Assembly: GCF_900128525.1 (NCBI RefSeq)
Contig: NZ_FQTQ01000136.1
Coordinates: 1-45,793 of the forward strand
Direction of reading: 5' to 3'
Source: a methanotrophic endosymbiont of Bathymodiolus puteoserpentis (Logatchev)
GTDB taxonomy: Bacteria > Pseudomonadota > Gammaproteobacteria > Methylococcales > Methylomonadaceae
Length of the DNA stretch: 45,793 nt
The notes under the pieces are model-generated. The model was not told where the DNA came from, did not search any database, and saw only the letters and a program-made list of their open reading frames with translations. The position numbers and the translations under genes were made by a program. This document shows positions 7,719 to 15,609 of the stretch, piece by piece. Position 1 is the first letter of the stretch, and every line of letters starts with the position of its first letter.

Positions 7719-9425
7719 ATGGCCAATGGGATTTTAGGTACAGCTGTTTCGGGATTAATGGCATTTCAGCGCTCAATAGAAACCACCAGCAATAATATTG
7801 CCAATGCTAATACCGAGGGTTATAGCCGACAGCGAGTTGAGTCAGTGGCTTCGTTACCTGAGTATTCAGGTGGCGGTTATATTGGTACGGGCGTGCAAGT
7901 TAGCAATATTACACGTAGTTATGATCAGTTTATTAGCGGTCAGTTACGCTCCAGTACCTCTGCTTTTGGTGAGGTGGATAGCTTTAAAAGTTATGCGGCG
8001 CAAATAGATAATTTATTAGCGGATCCAACAACGGGAATGGATCCCGCTATGCAAAGTTTTTTTAACTCGGTGAATGATGTCGCTAATGACCCAAGCTCAA
8101 TAGCAGCGCGTGAGGTCATGTTAACGGAAGGAGCTAGCCTAACGCATCGTTTTGGCATGATTAGTAATCGCTTTGATGAGCTTAAAGATCAGGTGAATTC
8201 TGATTTAAAGAGTATGACGCAGACGGCTAATTCTTATACTGTGGAGATTGCAGCGTTAAATAAAAGAATTGCTACGGATATTGGCCGAGCGAATGGCCAA
8301 CAGTTGCCGAATGATTTATTAGATCAGCGCGATAATTTTTTAAATAAATTAGCAGATTTAGTTGATGTTTCTGTTATACCGCAAGCAAATGGCATGGTGA
8401 GTGTGCTGATGAGTAATGGTTTACCTTTAGTCATGGATGCTCAGGCCGCTACTTTAGGCATAAAAGCAAATGACTTTGATCCGACTCGATTGGATGTGAC
8501 TTATACAGACGCAAAGGGGCAGGAGCAGATGATTACCGACCGGGTTAAGGGGGGCAAGGTTGCAGGAGATTTGCGCTTTAGAGCTGAAATATTGGATCCA
8601 GCGCAGCAAAAATTAGGGGCGGTTGCAGCTGCAATTGCGATTGATTTTAATGCAATTCATGGGGCGGGGTATGATTTAGACGGTGCTTTAGGTGGGGCAT
8701 TTTTTAAATTTACTGGTGTACCAGAAGTGCCGGCAATAGCGTCATCTGCTAATCTTGGTACGGCGACAGTGACGGCTGCTTTTGGTACAAATAGTGAGGA
8801 CCTGAATACGAGTGATTATTTATTGGAATTAAATGCTGGAGTGTATACTTTAACGCGTCTAAGTGACGATAGCGCTATTAATTTAACTAATACTGCTGGG
8901 GTTTTAACGGCAACAAGTCCTGATGTGCTGCCGGGAATTACGTTAACAATAACGGCAGGAGCTATGGTGGCTGGTGATCAATTTTTTATTCGTCCAACCT
9001 ATCAGGCTGCCAGTAACCTAGCGATGAATATAGAAGATCCTAGAAAAATTGCCGCAGCAACTAATTTGGACGCGGATGGTATAACATTAGTTGCCGGCGC
9101 TATGCCGGGCGATAATAGGAATGCTTTAAACTTGGCAGGGTTGGCAAATAGCACTGGAATGTTTAACGGAACAGCCAGTTTCCAAGAGTCTTATGGTCAG
9201 ATTATTGCTAAAGTCGGCGGCTTGACACATGCGGCAAATATTAGTGCTGATGCGCAGCAATCTTTATTAAATCGAGCAACCGGAGCAAGAGAAAATCTTG
9301 CGGGTGTAAACTTGGATGAAGAAGCCGCAAATTTAATTAAATTTCAGCAGTCGTACCAGGCAGCAGCTCAGGCCATTTCTACAGCAAGTACTTTGTTTGA
9401 TACTTTGATTGGGGCAGTGCGGTAG
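7719..9425 (+). CDS. flgK: Flagellar hook-filament junction protein FlgK (HAP1)
   Basis: First of the two junction proteins joining hook to filament. The 568-residue protein starts 'MANGILGTAVSGLMAFQRSI' and has the axial motif SNNIANANTEGYSRQRVE at about residues 24-41. The C-terminus 'GVNLDEEAANLIKFQQSYQA' is the FlgK signature. The central region (about 320-440) is a threonine/alanine-rich insertion that probably forms the outer domain. The ATG follows AAGGAG inside the end of flgJ. The usual partner flgL is absent: after the stop codon comes a palindromic element and then genes on the other strand. Confidence 0.96.
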   Translation: MANGILGTAVSGLMAFQRSIETTSNNIANANTEGYSRQRVESVASLPEYSGGGYIGTGVQVSNITRSYDQFISGQLRSSTSAFGEVDSFKSYAAQIDNLLADPTTGMDPAMQSFFNSVNDVANDPSSIAAREVMLTEGASLTHRFGMISNRFDELKDQVNSDLKSMTQTANSYTVEIAALNKRIATDIGRANGQQLPNDLLDQRDNFLNKLADLVDVSVIPQANGMVSVLMSNGLPLVMDAQAATLGIKANDFDPTRLDVTYTDAKGQEQMITDRVKGGKVAGDLRFRAEILDPAQQKLGAVAAAIAIDFNAIHGAGYDLDGALGGAFFKFTGVPEVPAIASSANLGTATVTAAFGTNSEDLNTSDYLLELNAGVYTLTRLSDDSAINLTNTAGVLTATSPDVLPGITLTITAGAMVAGDQFFIRPTYQAASNLAMNIEDPRKIAAATNLDADGITLVAGAMPGDNRNALNLAGLANSTGMFNGTASFQESYGQIIAKVGGLTHAANISADAQQSLLNRATGARENLAGVNLDEEAANLIKFQQSYQAAAQAISTASTLFDTLIGAVR

Positions 9426-9463
9426 ATCAGGAATGGGTATTTTAACCACAGAGCATTAATTGC

Positions 9464-9586
9464 AACTTCTCATTCCTCTCAGGCCTTTGAGGCACTCACG
9501 TCATAGTGTAGGACGTGCTGACGATAGGAAGCGCATCACTTATGTGATGCGCTTCATTTCTTAGTACCTGTTAAAAATGAGAAGTT
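9464..9586. repeat. 123-bp palindromic (MITE-like) element after flgK
   Basis: The ends are an 11-bp inverted repeat, AACTTCTCATT (9464-9474) and AATGAGAAGTT (9576-9586). Inside is a 12-bp perfect hairpin with a four-base loop, GAAGCGCATCAC-TTAT-GTGATGCGCTTC (9528-9555). A related degenerate copy lies at 3862-3950, and a terminal remnant (AATGAGAAGTTAC) occurs at 115-127 before flgB. The internal hairpin may also act as a 3' end for the flagellar message. The rest of the 190-base gap holds no gene. Confidence 0.7.
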
Positions 9587-9615
9587 ACCATTAACTCAGT
9601 ATGGTTTTTCTAAAT

Positions 9616-9846
9616 TTAAGGGTAAATGACTTTAGGTACAAAATTCGCAGCGGGGTATTTTGGGTCAAAAACAGATTTTTCACCGAAAATCTTAGCTGGC
9701 GCTTTAGCGGCTTCTTTATCAATATAAATAACCTTAGGCTGGAAGTTGGCGGCTGGGTATCTATTGTCATCGCTATTAGCTGAGCTGATGTTAGGGATAA
9801 CGGTGAGGGCGGCAGTAAAAATGCCGATAATAAGTGATGTTTTCAT
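9616..9846 (-). CDS. Small secreted protein with two YPAANF-x-PKVIY repeats
   Basis: A 76-residue protein with a clear Sec signal peptide (hydrophobic residues 4-16, likely cut after ISSA). The mature part is about 53 residues and carries two near-identical motifs, RYPAANFQPKVIY and KYPAANFVPKVIY, separated by a lysine/alanine-rich linker. The second repeat ends the protein. I cannot assign a function; the repeat suggests a small binding or wall-associated periplasmic peptide. GGAG lies 11-14 bases before the ATG. It lies downstream of the ABC ATPase gene on the same strand, 49 bases away. The opposite-strand reading frame here is a shadow. Confidence 0.7.
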   Translation of the reverse strand: MKTSLIIGIFTAALTVIPNISSANSDDNRYPAANFQPKVIYIDKEAAKAPAKIFGEKSVFDPKYPAANFVPKVIYP

Positions 9847-9895
9847 CTAAGCTCGTTCTCCATATGTTGGTTGTAAGTATAGTGTTGCAGAAGCG

Positions 9896-10630
9896 CTATA
9901 ATAACGTAGTTATTTCTGGATAATCAATAAATAACTGCTGCCTAAATTGCTCAATTTTTACTTCATTTTGTCTTTCGCTTCTAGGAATAGAAACAGGAAT
10001 CTCTCTGATAACTGACATAGGGTTGCTATGCAAAAAGATTAAACGATCTGCTAAAGTGATGGCTTCGCGTAAATCATGAGTGACAAACAGGACTTTGTGT
10101 GGACGTTTAGACCATAAATCAATCAATAACTGCTGTGCTTGACGTGCCGTCGGTGGGTCTAATGATACAAAAGGCTCATCCATGAGCAATAAGTCAGGAT
10201 CCATAGCAAAAGCTCTAATAATAGCAACGCGCCGGCTCATGCCCAGCGATAAATGTGCAGGAAAGGTATTTTTTTCTGTGGCTAAGCCCATGCTTTCGAG
10301 TAAAAAATCTAAAGTTTCTATTTTAGCTTCAGAGGCTAATTCAATATTTTCTTGTACGGTGCGCCACGGTAATAGCCGAGGGTTTTGAAAAACGTAGCCA
10401 ACCTTTGGGAGTGTTTGGCTTTCGCTAAGTGCAATATTGCCGCTAAATGTTTCATCTAAGCCGGCTAGGATATTGAGTAATGTCGTCTTGCCACAGCCAG
10501 AGGGGCCCACTAAACAAATAAACTCATTATTAGCTAAGTTTAATTGAAAATTTTTGATGACCTGCTTACTGTTTTTGTCAGTTGGCGTTGTATACGACTT
10601 ATCTAGGATATTTATAGTCAGGTTATTCAT
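9896..10630 (-). CDS. ABC transporter ATP-binding protein (SsuB/TauB-like)
   Basis: Cytoplasmic ATPase of an importer of the nitrate/sulfonate/taurine class. Motifs seen: Walker A GPSGCGKT (about residue 40), Q-loop 'YVFQNPRLLPWRTVQENIEL', Walker B LLLMDEPFVSLD and the switch His in FVTHDLREA. The signature motif reads LSLGM where LSGGM is usual, so one conserved glycine is replaced by leucine. I start it at ATG 10630, which overlaps the permease stop as ATGA, rather than the upstream GTG at 10639. No substrate-binding protein gene is nearby, so the substrate is unknown. Confidence 0.88.
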   Translation of the reverse strand: MNNLTINILDKSYTTPTDKNSKQVIKNFQLNLANNEFICLVGPSGCGKTTLLNILAGLDETFSGNIALSESQTLPKVGYVFQNPRLLPWRTVQENIELASEAKIETLDFLLESMGLATEKNTFPAHLSLGMSRRVAIIRAFAMDPDLLLMDEPFVSLDPPTARQAQQLLIDLWSKRPHKVLFVTHDLREAITLADRLIFLHSNPMSVIREIPVSIPRSERQNEVKIEQFRQQLFIDYPEITTLL

Positions 10631-11379
10631 CGCCGCCACCTTTGGGCATGTTTATCTAGTGGCCTGAGTATCAGGAGCTCAATACCTTGAATAAGGGTAA
10701 TAAAAGCAACGGTATAGGCCAAAATACTAGCGACATCAAAAAGTTGGAAAAATAAATGGAGCTGATAACCCATGCCATCACTGCGTCCGAGCATTTCCAC
10801 GACTAAAACAATCTTCCATATTAAAGCGAGACCGGAACGTGTTGCCGCCATCACAAAAGGATGTAGCTGTGGCCAAATAACATGGCGTAATGTTTTACTT
10901 TTACTAAAGCGGTAACATTTTGCCATATCTAATAATTCAGTATCTAAGGAACGCGCACCTTCGCGGATAGTGACAATAACATTGGGTAGTTTGTTAATTA
11001 CCACAGCAAGAATAGCGGCAGTTTCTGTTAGACCAAACCAGACATAACATAAAATAATAGTCACTAAGGCGGGGATGTTGAGAAAAATGACCAGCCAATT
11101 ATCAAGAAAGGTATTTAATTTTTGGTGCCTACCTAAGACTATGCCAATGGCACAGCCTAGTAACATTGCTATGCTAAAACTAATAGAGAGGCGATATAGC
11201 GTTTTACTTAAATGATAGCTTAATTGCCCAGATTGTATTTCCGTTATCAATACCTTGGCTACGGTGACTGGCGAGGGTAAGGTTTCGGCATTTAAGTACC
11301 AGGCAAGCCCCTGCCATAGCGCTAAAAAAGTGCTAATAGAAAGCAAGGTTAATATTGAGCGGCGATAAATAAAGCCCAT
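10627..11379 (-). CDS. ABC transporter permease (SsuC/TauC-like)
   Basis: A 250-residue inner-membrane permease with about six hydrophobic segments. 'LPSPVTVAKVLITEI' after the first helix is characteristic of the sulfonate/nitrate/taurine permease family. The cytoplasmic coupling loop is seen as 'DTELLDMAKCYRFSKSKTLR', followed by HVIWPQLHPFVMAATRSGLA. It lies one base after murU and overlaps the ATPase gene by four bases, so both are co-translated with amgK-murU. The substrate cannot be read from the sequence, and the operon has no solute-binding protein. Confidence 0.88.
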   Translation of the reverse strand: MGFIYRRSILTLLSISTFLALWQGLAWYLNAETLPSPVTVAKVLITEIQSGQLSYHLSKTLYRLSISFSIAMLLGCAIGIVLGRHQKLNTFLDNWLVIFLNIPALVTIILCYVWFGLTETAAILAVVINKLPNVIVTIREGARSLDTELLDMAKCYRFSKSKTLRHVIWPQLHPFVMAATRSGLALIWKIVLVVEMLGRSDGMGYQLHLFFQLFDVASILAYTVAFITLIQGIELLILRPLDKHAQRWRR

Positions 11380-11380
11380 C

Positions 11381-12067
11381 TTAGCTATTTTTATTTAAGG
11401 TATTGTTTACTAGCAAGTGATTTAAGTCTTCTAAGCGTTTCGGCGACCCTATATCCATCCAAAATCCCGTATAGTGCTCGCCGCTGATACGCTGATTTTG
11501 CATGGCTTTTTTTAATAAGGGGGCAAGCGCAGATTTTCCAGGCTCAAGCTCAGTAAATAAATCGGGATGATAAAGCCCTATGCCACTAAAAGTAAATTTA
11601 TTTTCGCCTTCAAGCGTGACCTTGATGTGGTCGTGTAATGAAAAATCACCTTTTGGATTGTGCTTAGGATTATTGACTAGAACTAAGTGTGCTAAATCGA
11701 ATGGTTTATTCACTAGAGTTTGCAAAGGAAAGTCGCAGTAAATATCCCCATTTATGACTAGAAAAGGTGAGTCGCCGAGCAAAGGCAAAGCATTTTTAAT
11801 GCCGCCTGCTGTTTCTAAGCCAGTTTCACCTTCTTCGGAGTATTGAATATGTGCTTGATACTGTGAGCCGTCACCTAAATAAGTTTTTAGTTGGTCGCCT
11901 AAATGAGCAAGGTTAATAATAATTTCAGTGACTCCTGCGCTTACTAAAGCTTCTATTGTATATTCAATAAGAGGCTTGCCTGCAACTTTTAATAAGGGTT
12001 TGGGCGTGTGGTCAGTCAATGGACGCATTCTTTCACCACGTCCTGCCGCTAAAATCATGGCTTTCAT
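11381..12067 (-). CDS. murU: N-acetylmuramate-1-phosphate uridylyltransferase MurU
   Basis: Nucleotidyltransferase that makes UDP-MurNAc from MurNAc-1-phosphate and UTP in the peptidoglycan-recycling bypass known from Pseudomonas. The N-terminus 'MKAMILAAGRGERMRPLTDH' followed by TPKPLLKVAGKPLI is the sugar-phosphate nucleotidyltransferase signature. FLVINGDIYCDFPL carries the metal-binding Asp, and 'GFWMDIGSPKRLEDLN' closes the domain. The length of 228 fits MurU. It overlaps amgK by four bases, the pairing that supports MurU over a generic glucose- or mannose-1-phosphate transferase. Confidence 0.88.
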   Translation of the reverse strand: MKAMILAAGRGERMRPLTDHTPKPLLKVAGKPLIEYTIEALVSAGVTEIIINLAHLGDQLKTYLGDGSQYQAHIQYSEEGETGLETAGGIKNALPLLGDSPFLVINGDIYCDFPLQTLVNKPFDLAHLVLVNNPKHNPKGDFSLHDHIKVTLEGENKFTFSGIGLYHPDLFTELEPGKSALAPLLKKAMQNQRISGEHYTGFWMDIGSPKRLEDLNHLLVNNTLNKNS

Positions 12068-13071
12068 AAAACGTGTTGGCTTGCAGGTAAAGCTTTATTG
12101 ACTAGAAAATCATGAAATTCTTGTAACTCAGGATAGTTAGCGCTGATAGTGATGACATAATTTAGTGTTCGTGGAATATCTTTAAGGTAAGCATTTTTGC
12201 TATCACGAATATTGAGCCGAGAAAAAATGCCGATGGCTTTTAAGTGGCGTTGCATGCCCATTAAATCAAAGTCACGTTTGAATTGTGGATAAGCACAGGT
12301 AATTAATTGTGCTTTAATGAGCTTTAGGTAATAAGGTTTTAGGCTGTTTTCGATTTGCGTATCAGACCAACTGATATAGCAATCTCTTAATAAAGAAACG
12401 GCATCATAAGTAATGGGGCCAATAACAGCATCTTGGAAATCAATAATGCCAGGGTTATCAATGCTGATATGCATTAAGTTACGTGAGTGATAATCTCGGT
12501 GTACACAGACTTGCGTTTGTTGTAATGCGGAGGCAATGAATAGTTTATTGCTTTTGGTTAGTATGGCTTGTTCGGCTGAGTTGAGTATCAACTTGCATTG
12601 CTGCTTGAGAAACCAATCAGAAAATAAGTGGAGTTCTCGTTGTAATAAATCAGCATTATATTGTGGTAAGGCGCAGGTTTTTATATCTACATTTGTTTGT
12701 AGCATAAAAAGGCTGTCCAGTGCACCTTTATATAAATGATCGACTGTATTATTGTTGAGACAGTCTAATAAGCATTCGGCACCAAAGTCTTCGAGTAACA
12801 AAAATCCTTGTTCGGTATTCTTTTGGATGATTTGTGGCACATTTACTTGGGCTTGGCTAAAAAGCTGGGCAACTTTGATAAAAGGCGCAGTATCTTCTTT
12901 ATCTGGCGGAGCATCCATAACAATATAGGTATCTTGTTGCTGATGTACTCGAAAGTAGCGCCTAAAACTGGCATCGCTAGAAGCAGGCTTGAATTGCGTA
13001 ATCTTTAAATTTAAGTCATTTGTTAGCCAGTGCAAAATGGCTTTTTCTCTATCATCGCTTGCCGTTATCAT
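12064..13071 (-). CDS. amgK: Anomeric MurNAc/GlcNAc kinase AmgK
   Basis: Aminoglycoside-phosphotransferase-fold kinase that phosphorylates MurNAc (and GlcNAc) at C1, feeding MurU. The 335-residue protein has the catalytic loop CVHRDYHSRNLM and the metal site GIIDFQDAVIGPITYD, followed by 'DAVSLLRDCYISW'. N-terminal 'ASFRRYFRV' is typical of this subfamily. It is the first gene of the operon amgK-murU-permease-ATPase. It diverges from lptD with about 110 bases between the starts, as in Pseudomonas. The ribosome binding site is weak. Confidence 0.88.
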   Translation of the reverse strand: MITASDDREKAILHWLTNDLNLKITQFKPASSDASFRRYFRVHQQQDTYIVMDAPPDKEDTAPFIKVAQLFSQAQVNVPQIIQKNTEQGFLLLEDFGAECLLDCLNNNTVDHLYKGALDSLFMLQTNVDIKTCALPQYNADLLQRELHLFSDWFLKQQCKLILNSAEQAILTKSNKLFIASALQQTQVCVHRDYHSRNLMHISIDNPGIIDFQDAVIGPITYDAVSLLRDCYISWSDTQIENSLKPYYLKLIKAQLITCAYPQFKRDFDLMGMQRHLKAIGIFSRLNIRDSKNAYLKDIPRTLNYVITISANYPELQEFHDFLVNKALPASQHVL

Positions 13072-13181
13072 TCTTTTATAAAGAGGCTGGAAAAGTAAGG
13101 TAAAATGGTCGGTTGTTATTCTATGATATTTTGCCTATAAATGTAGGCTTTTTAGTTTTTATTTCTAAGTTTAAGGTGTAC

Positions 13182-15593
13182 ATGATAGCGCGTATATTTC
13201 TATTTTTTTTGAGTACAGCTTTATGCTCGCTTGCTGTTGTGCAAGCGAATGAATCAGGTTGGGACTGTAAAAGAAATAGGGCTAATGGTCAGTGGCAGTG
13301 CGTGAGTCCTGAGCAGGCAAAATTTAAGCCTAAAGTGAAGCATAGTGTTATGCCACAAGAAAAAGGCTGGTTTAGTAATACTTATAGTACAGCGCAAGAG
13401 CAGCTATTTAAGCGTTTACAGCAGCAGTTTGATCAAGATCCGTGGGCTGTATGTAGTTTAAAATTAGGCGCTCGCCCGCTGTTTACCGTTGATAAGGCCC
13501 AGCGTGAGCGCACACCAATGAGTATTTTTGCTGATCAAAGTGCAATATTTGACCAAAAAATGATTAATTTTTCGGGTGATATTAGTTTAGAGCGTGCTGA
13601 TCAGCGAGTGTTTGCAGATGAAGCAGATTATAATCAAGATTCTGGTGTACTCGATTTATATGGTGATGTTATTTATAGTGATGGTGGCATGGCTTTATAT
13701 GGCTCATCAGTAAAAATGGATATAAATCAGGGTAAGTCTATTTTGCGTGATGTTGCTTATATTATGCCTGTCTCTCCGATACGTGGTAGTGCTGATGTTG
13801 TTTATCGTGACAGCCCTACTTTTAGCCGTTTTAGTGATGTTACTTATACGGCTTGTGAGCCGGGCAATCAAGATTGGATTTTGCATGCCTCTAGGATGAA
13901 AGTTAATGATGAGGATGGTACAGCCTCAGTAAAACATGGCTGGCTAGAATTTAAACATATTCCCGTGATGTATATTCCTTATGGCTCATTTGCCATTGAT
14001 GATCGCCGTAAAACGGGGTTATTAACACCAACAGTTGGCTATTCACAGCGTAATGGCGTTGATGTTACGCTGCCTTTTTATTGGAATGTAGCACCAAACT
14101 ATGACCTGACATTAATGCCACGCTATATGAGTTCACGTGGCTTTATGATGGGGACAGATTTTCGCTATCTGTGGACTGACTCACAAGGTGAAATTAGTGT
14201 TGAAATGATGCCCGAAGATAAGCAAACTAAGACGTTACGCTGGGGAGGAAGCTTTCAACATAAAACGCAACTATCTAAAGAATTAAGTTTTGATTGGGAT
14301 GCTAATTATGTCTCTGATAATGCTTATTTTGCAGATTTAGATGGTTCGCTTGGCATGGGGAATCGATCGCGTTATTTAATTAGTGATGCCAATATTGCTT
14401 ATACCTTGCCTTGGATGACGTTAACGGCTAAAGCGGAAAACTACCAAAATATAGATCCAAACCAAGATGATAAACTTGTACCTTATCGGCGTTTGCCGCA
14501 GGTCAAATTGGATATGTTTAAGGATTTTGATGAGCTGCCTATAAAATTGGCGCTGGATAGTGAGTATGTTATTTTTCAGCGTCATTTTTCCGATGGAAGA
14601 GCTGAGGGGCAGCGTTTAAACCTTAAACCTTCGGTTAGTTTTCCTTTTATTTCCGAGGCAGGATTTATAACACCTAAAATCGCTTTACAACATACCCAGT
14701 ACTGGCTAGGAGGAGATGGCCCAGCACAATATTCAACCAATGCAAGTAAGACGCTACCTATAGTATCAGTAGATAGTGGCTTGTTTTTTGAACGTGATTT
14801 TGAGTCATTAACGCATACTATTGAGCCACGCCTGTTCTATTTATATGTGCCATATACCGATCAAAGTGATATACCTAATTTTGATACTGCATTATATGAT
14901 TTTAATAGTAGTCAATTATTTAGAGATAATATATTTAATGGCGTCGATAAAACTCAGAATACCAATCAAATTACCGCAGCTTTAACGACACGGTTGGTTG
15001 AAAATGGACGCAATCGCTTAAAACTAACTGTCGGTCAGATTTTTTACTTTGAAGATAGGAAAGTGAATTTGCTGGGTAATGCGGTACACTCTGAATTACT
15101 GTCTAATTTGGTGACCGAATTAAGCAGTGAAATAACCGATGAAATTAAATTTAACTCTGCTATGCAATGGAGCTACGAAGAGAATGCTATTAGGAGAGGA
15201 AGTGCGGATTTAAGTTATCATGGAATTAAGAACAATACGATTCTCAATATCGGATATCGTTATCGTTTGCAACAGGTTACGCAAGCTGCTCAAGAGCAGA
15301 TTACAGCTTCTGCTATTATTCCTATTTATGATGGTTGGAGTATTATTGGTTTGTATCGGTATTCATTTCTTAACGATAAAACTTTAGAGTATTTTTATGG
15401 CATTGAGAAAGATAGCTGCTGCTGGCGATTTAGAGTGATTGCCCGTCAATTTATGTTGAGCACCAGCGCTGATGTGAAGCCACAAAGTTCAGTATATTTT
15501 CAGATTGAATTAAAAGGATTGACGAGTTTAGGTGATAAATTAGAAAACTTTTTACTGGAAAATATCCCAGGGTATAGAAAACCAAATTATTAA
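13182..15593 (+). CDS. lptD: LPS-assembly outer-membrane protein LptD
   Basis: Beta-barrel that, with LptE, inserts lipopolysaccharide into the outer leaflet. I start at ATG 13182, which has AAGG five bases upstream and gives a normal signal peptide (cut near VQA-NES). The upstream ATG at 13113 would add 23 residues. The mature N-terminus has WDCKRN, followed by the OstA jellyroll ('DQSAIFDQKMINFSGDISLE', 'EADYNQDSGVLDLYGDVIY') and then the barrel. The disulphide cysteines expected for LptD are present: an N-terminal Cys, TACEPG, and the pair in DSCCWRF near the C-terminus. It is 803 residues and is followed by surA. Confidence 0.95.
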   Translation: MIARIFLFFLSTALCSLAVVQANESGWDCKRNRANGQWQCVSPEQAKFKPKVKHSVMPQEKGWFSNTYSTAQEQLFKRLQQQFDQDPWAVCSLKLGARPLFTVDKAQRERTPMSIFADQSAIFDQKMINFSGDISLERADQRVFADEADYNQDSGVLDLYGDVIYSDGGMALYGSSVKMDINQGKSILRDVAYIMPVSPIRGSADVVYRDSPTFSRFSDVTYTACEPGNQDWILHASRMKVNDEDGTASVKHGWLEFKHIPVMYIPYGSFAIDDRRKTGLLTPTVGYSQRNGVDVTLPFYWNVAPNYDLTLMPRYMSSRGFMMGTDFRYLWTDSQGEISVEMMPEDKQTKTLRWGGSFQHKTQLSKELSFDWDANYVSDNAYFADLDGSLGMGNRSRYLISDANIAYTLPWMTLTAKAENYQNIDPNQDDKLVPYRRLPQVKLDMFKDFDELPIKLALDSEYVIFQRHFSDGRAEGQRLNLKPSVSFPFISEAGFITPKIALQHTQYWLGGDGPAQYSTNASKTLPIVSVDSGLFFERDFESLTHTIEPRLFYLYVPYTDQSDIPNFDTALYDFNSSQLFRDNIFNGVDKTQNTNQITAALTTRLVENGRNRLKLTVGQIFYFEDRKVNLLGNAVHSELLSNLVTELSSEITDEIKFNSAMQWSYEENAIRRGSADLSYHGIKNNTILNIGYRYRLQQVTQAAQEQITASAIIPIYDGWSIIGLYRYSFLNDKTLEYFYGIEKDSCCWRFRVIARQFMLSTSADVKPQSSVYFQIELKGLTSLGDKLENFLLENIPGYRKPNY

Positions 15594-15609
15594 TTGAAAT
15601 AATAAATAC

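Noticed and set aside
9601-9783. Plus-strand 60-codon frame opposite the YPAANF gene
   Set aside because: No signal, repeats or ribosome binding site; the minus-strand frame has a signal peptide and repeated motif.
10631-10639. GTG start of the ABC ATPase at 10639
   Set aside because: ATG 10630 makes the common ATGA overlap with the permease stop and begins with the conserved domain start.
13113-13181. Upstream ATG for lptD
   Set aside because: It would put 23 residues before the signal peptide; ATG 13182 has AAGG at the right distance.
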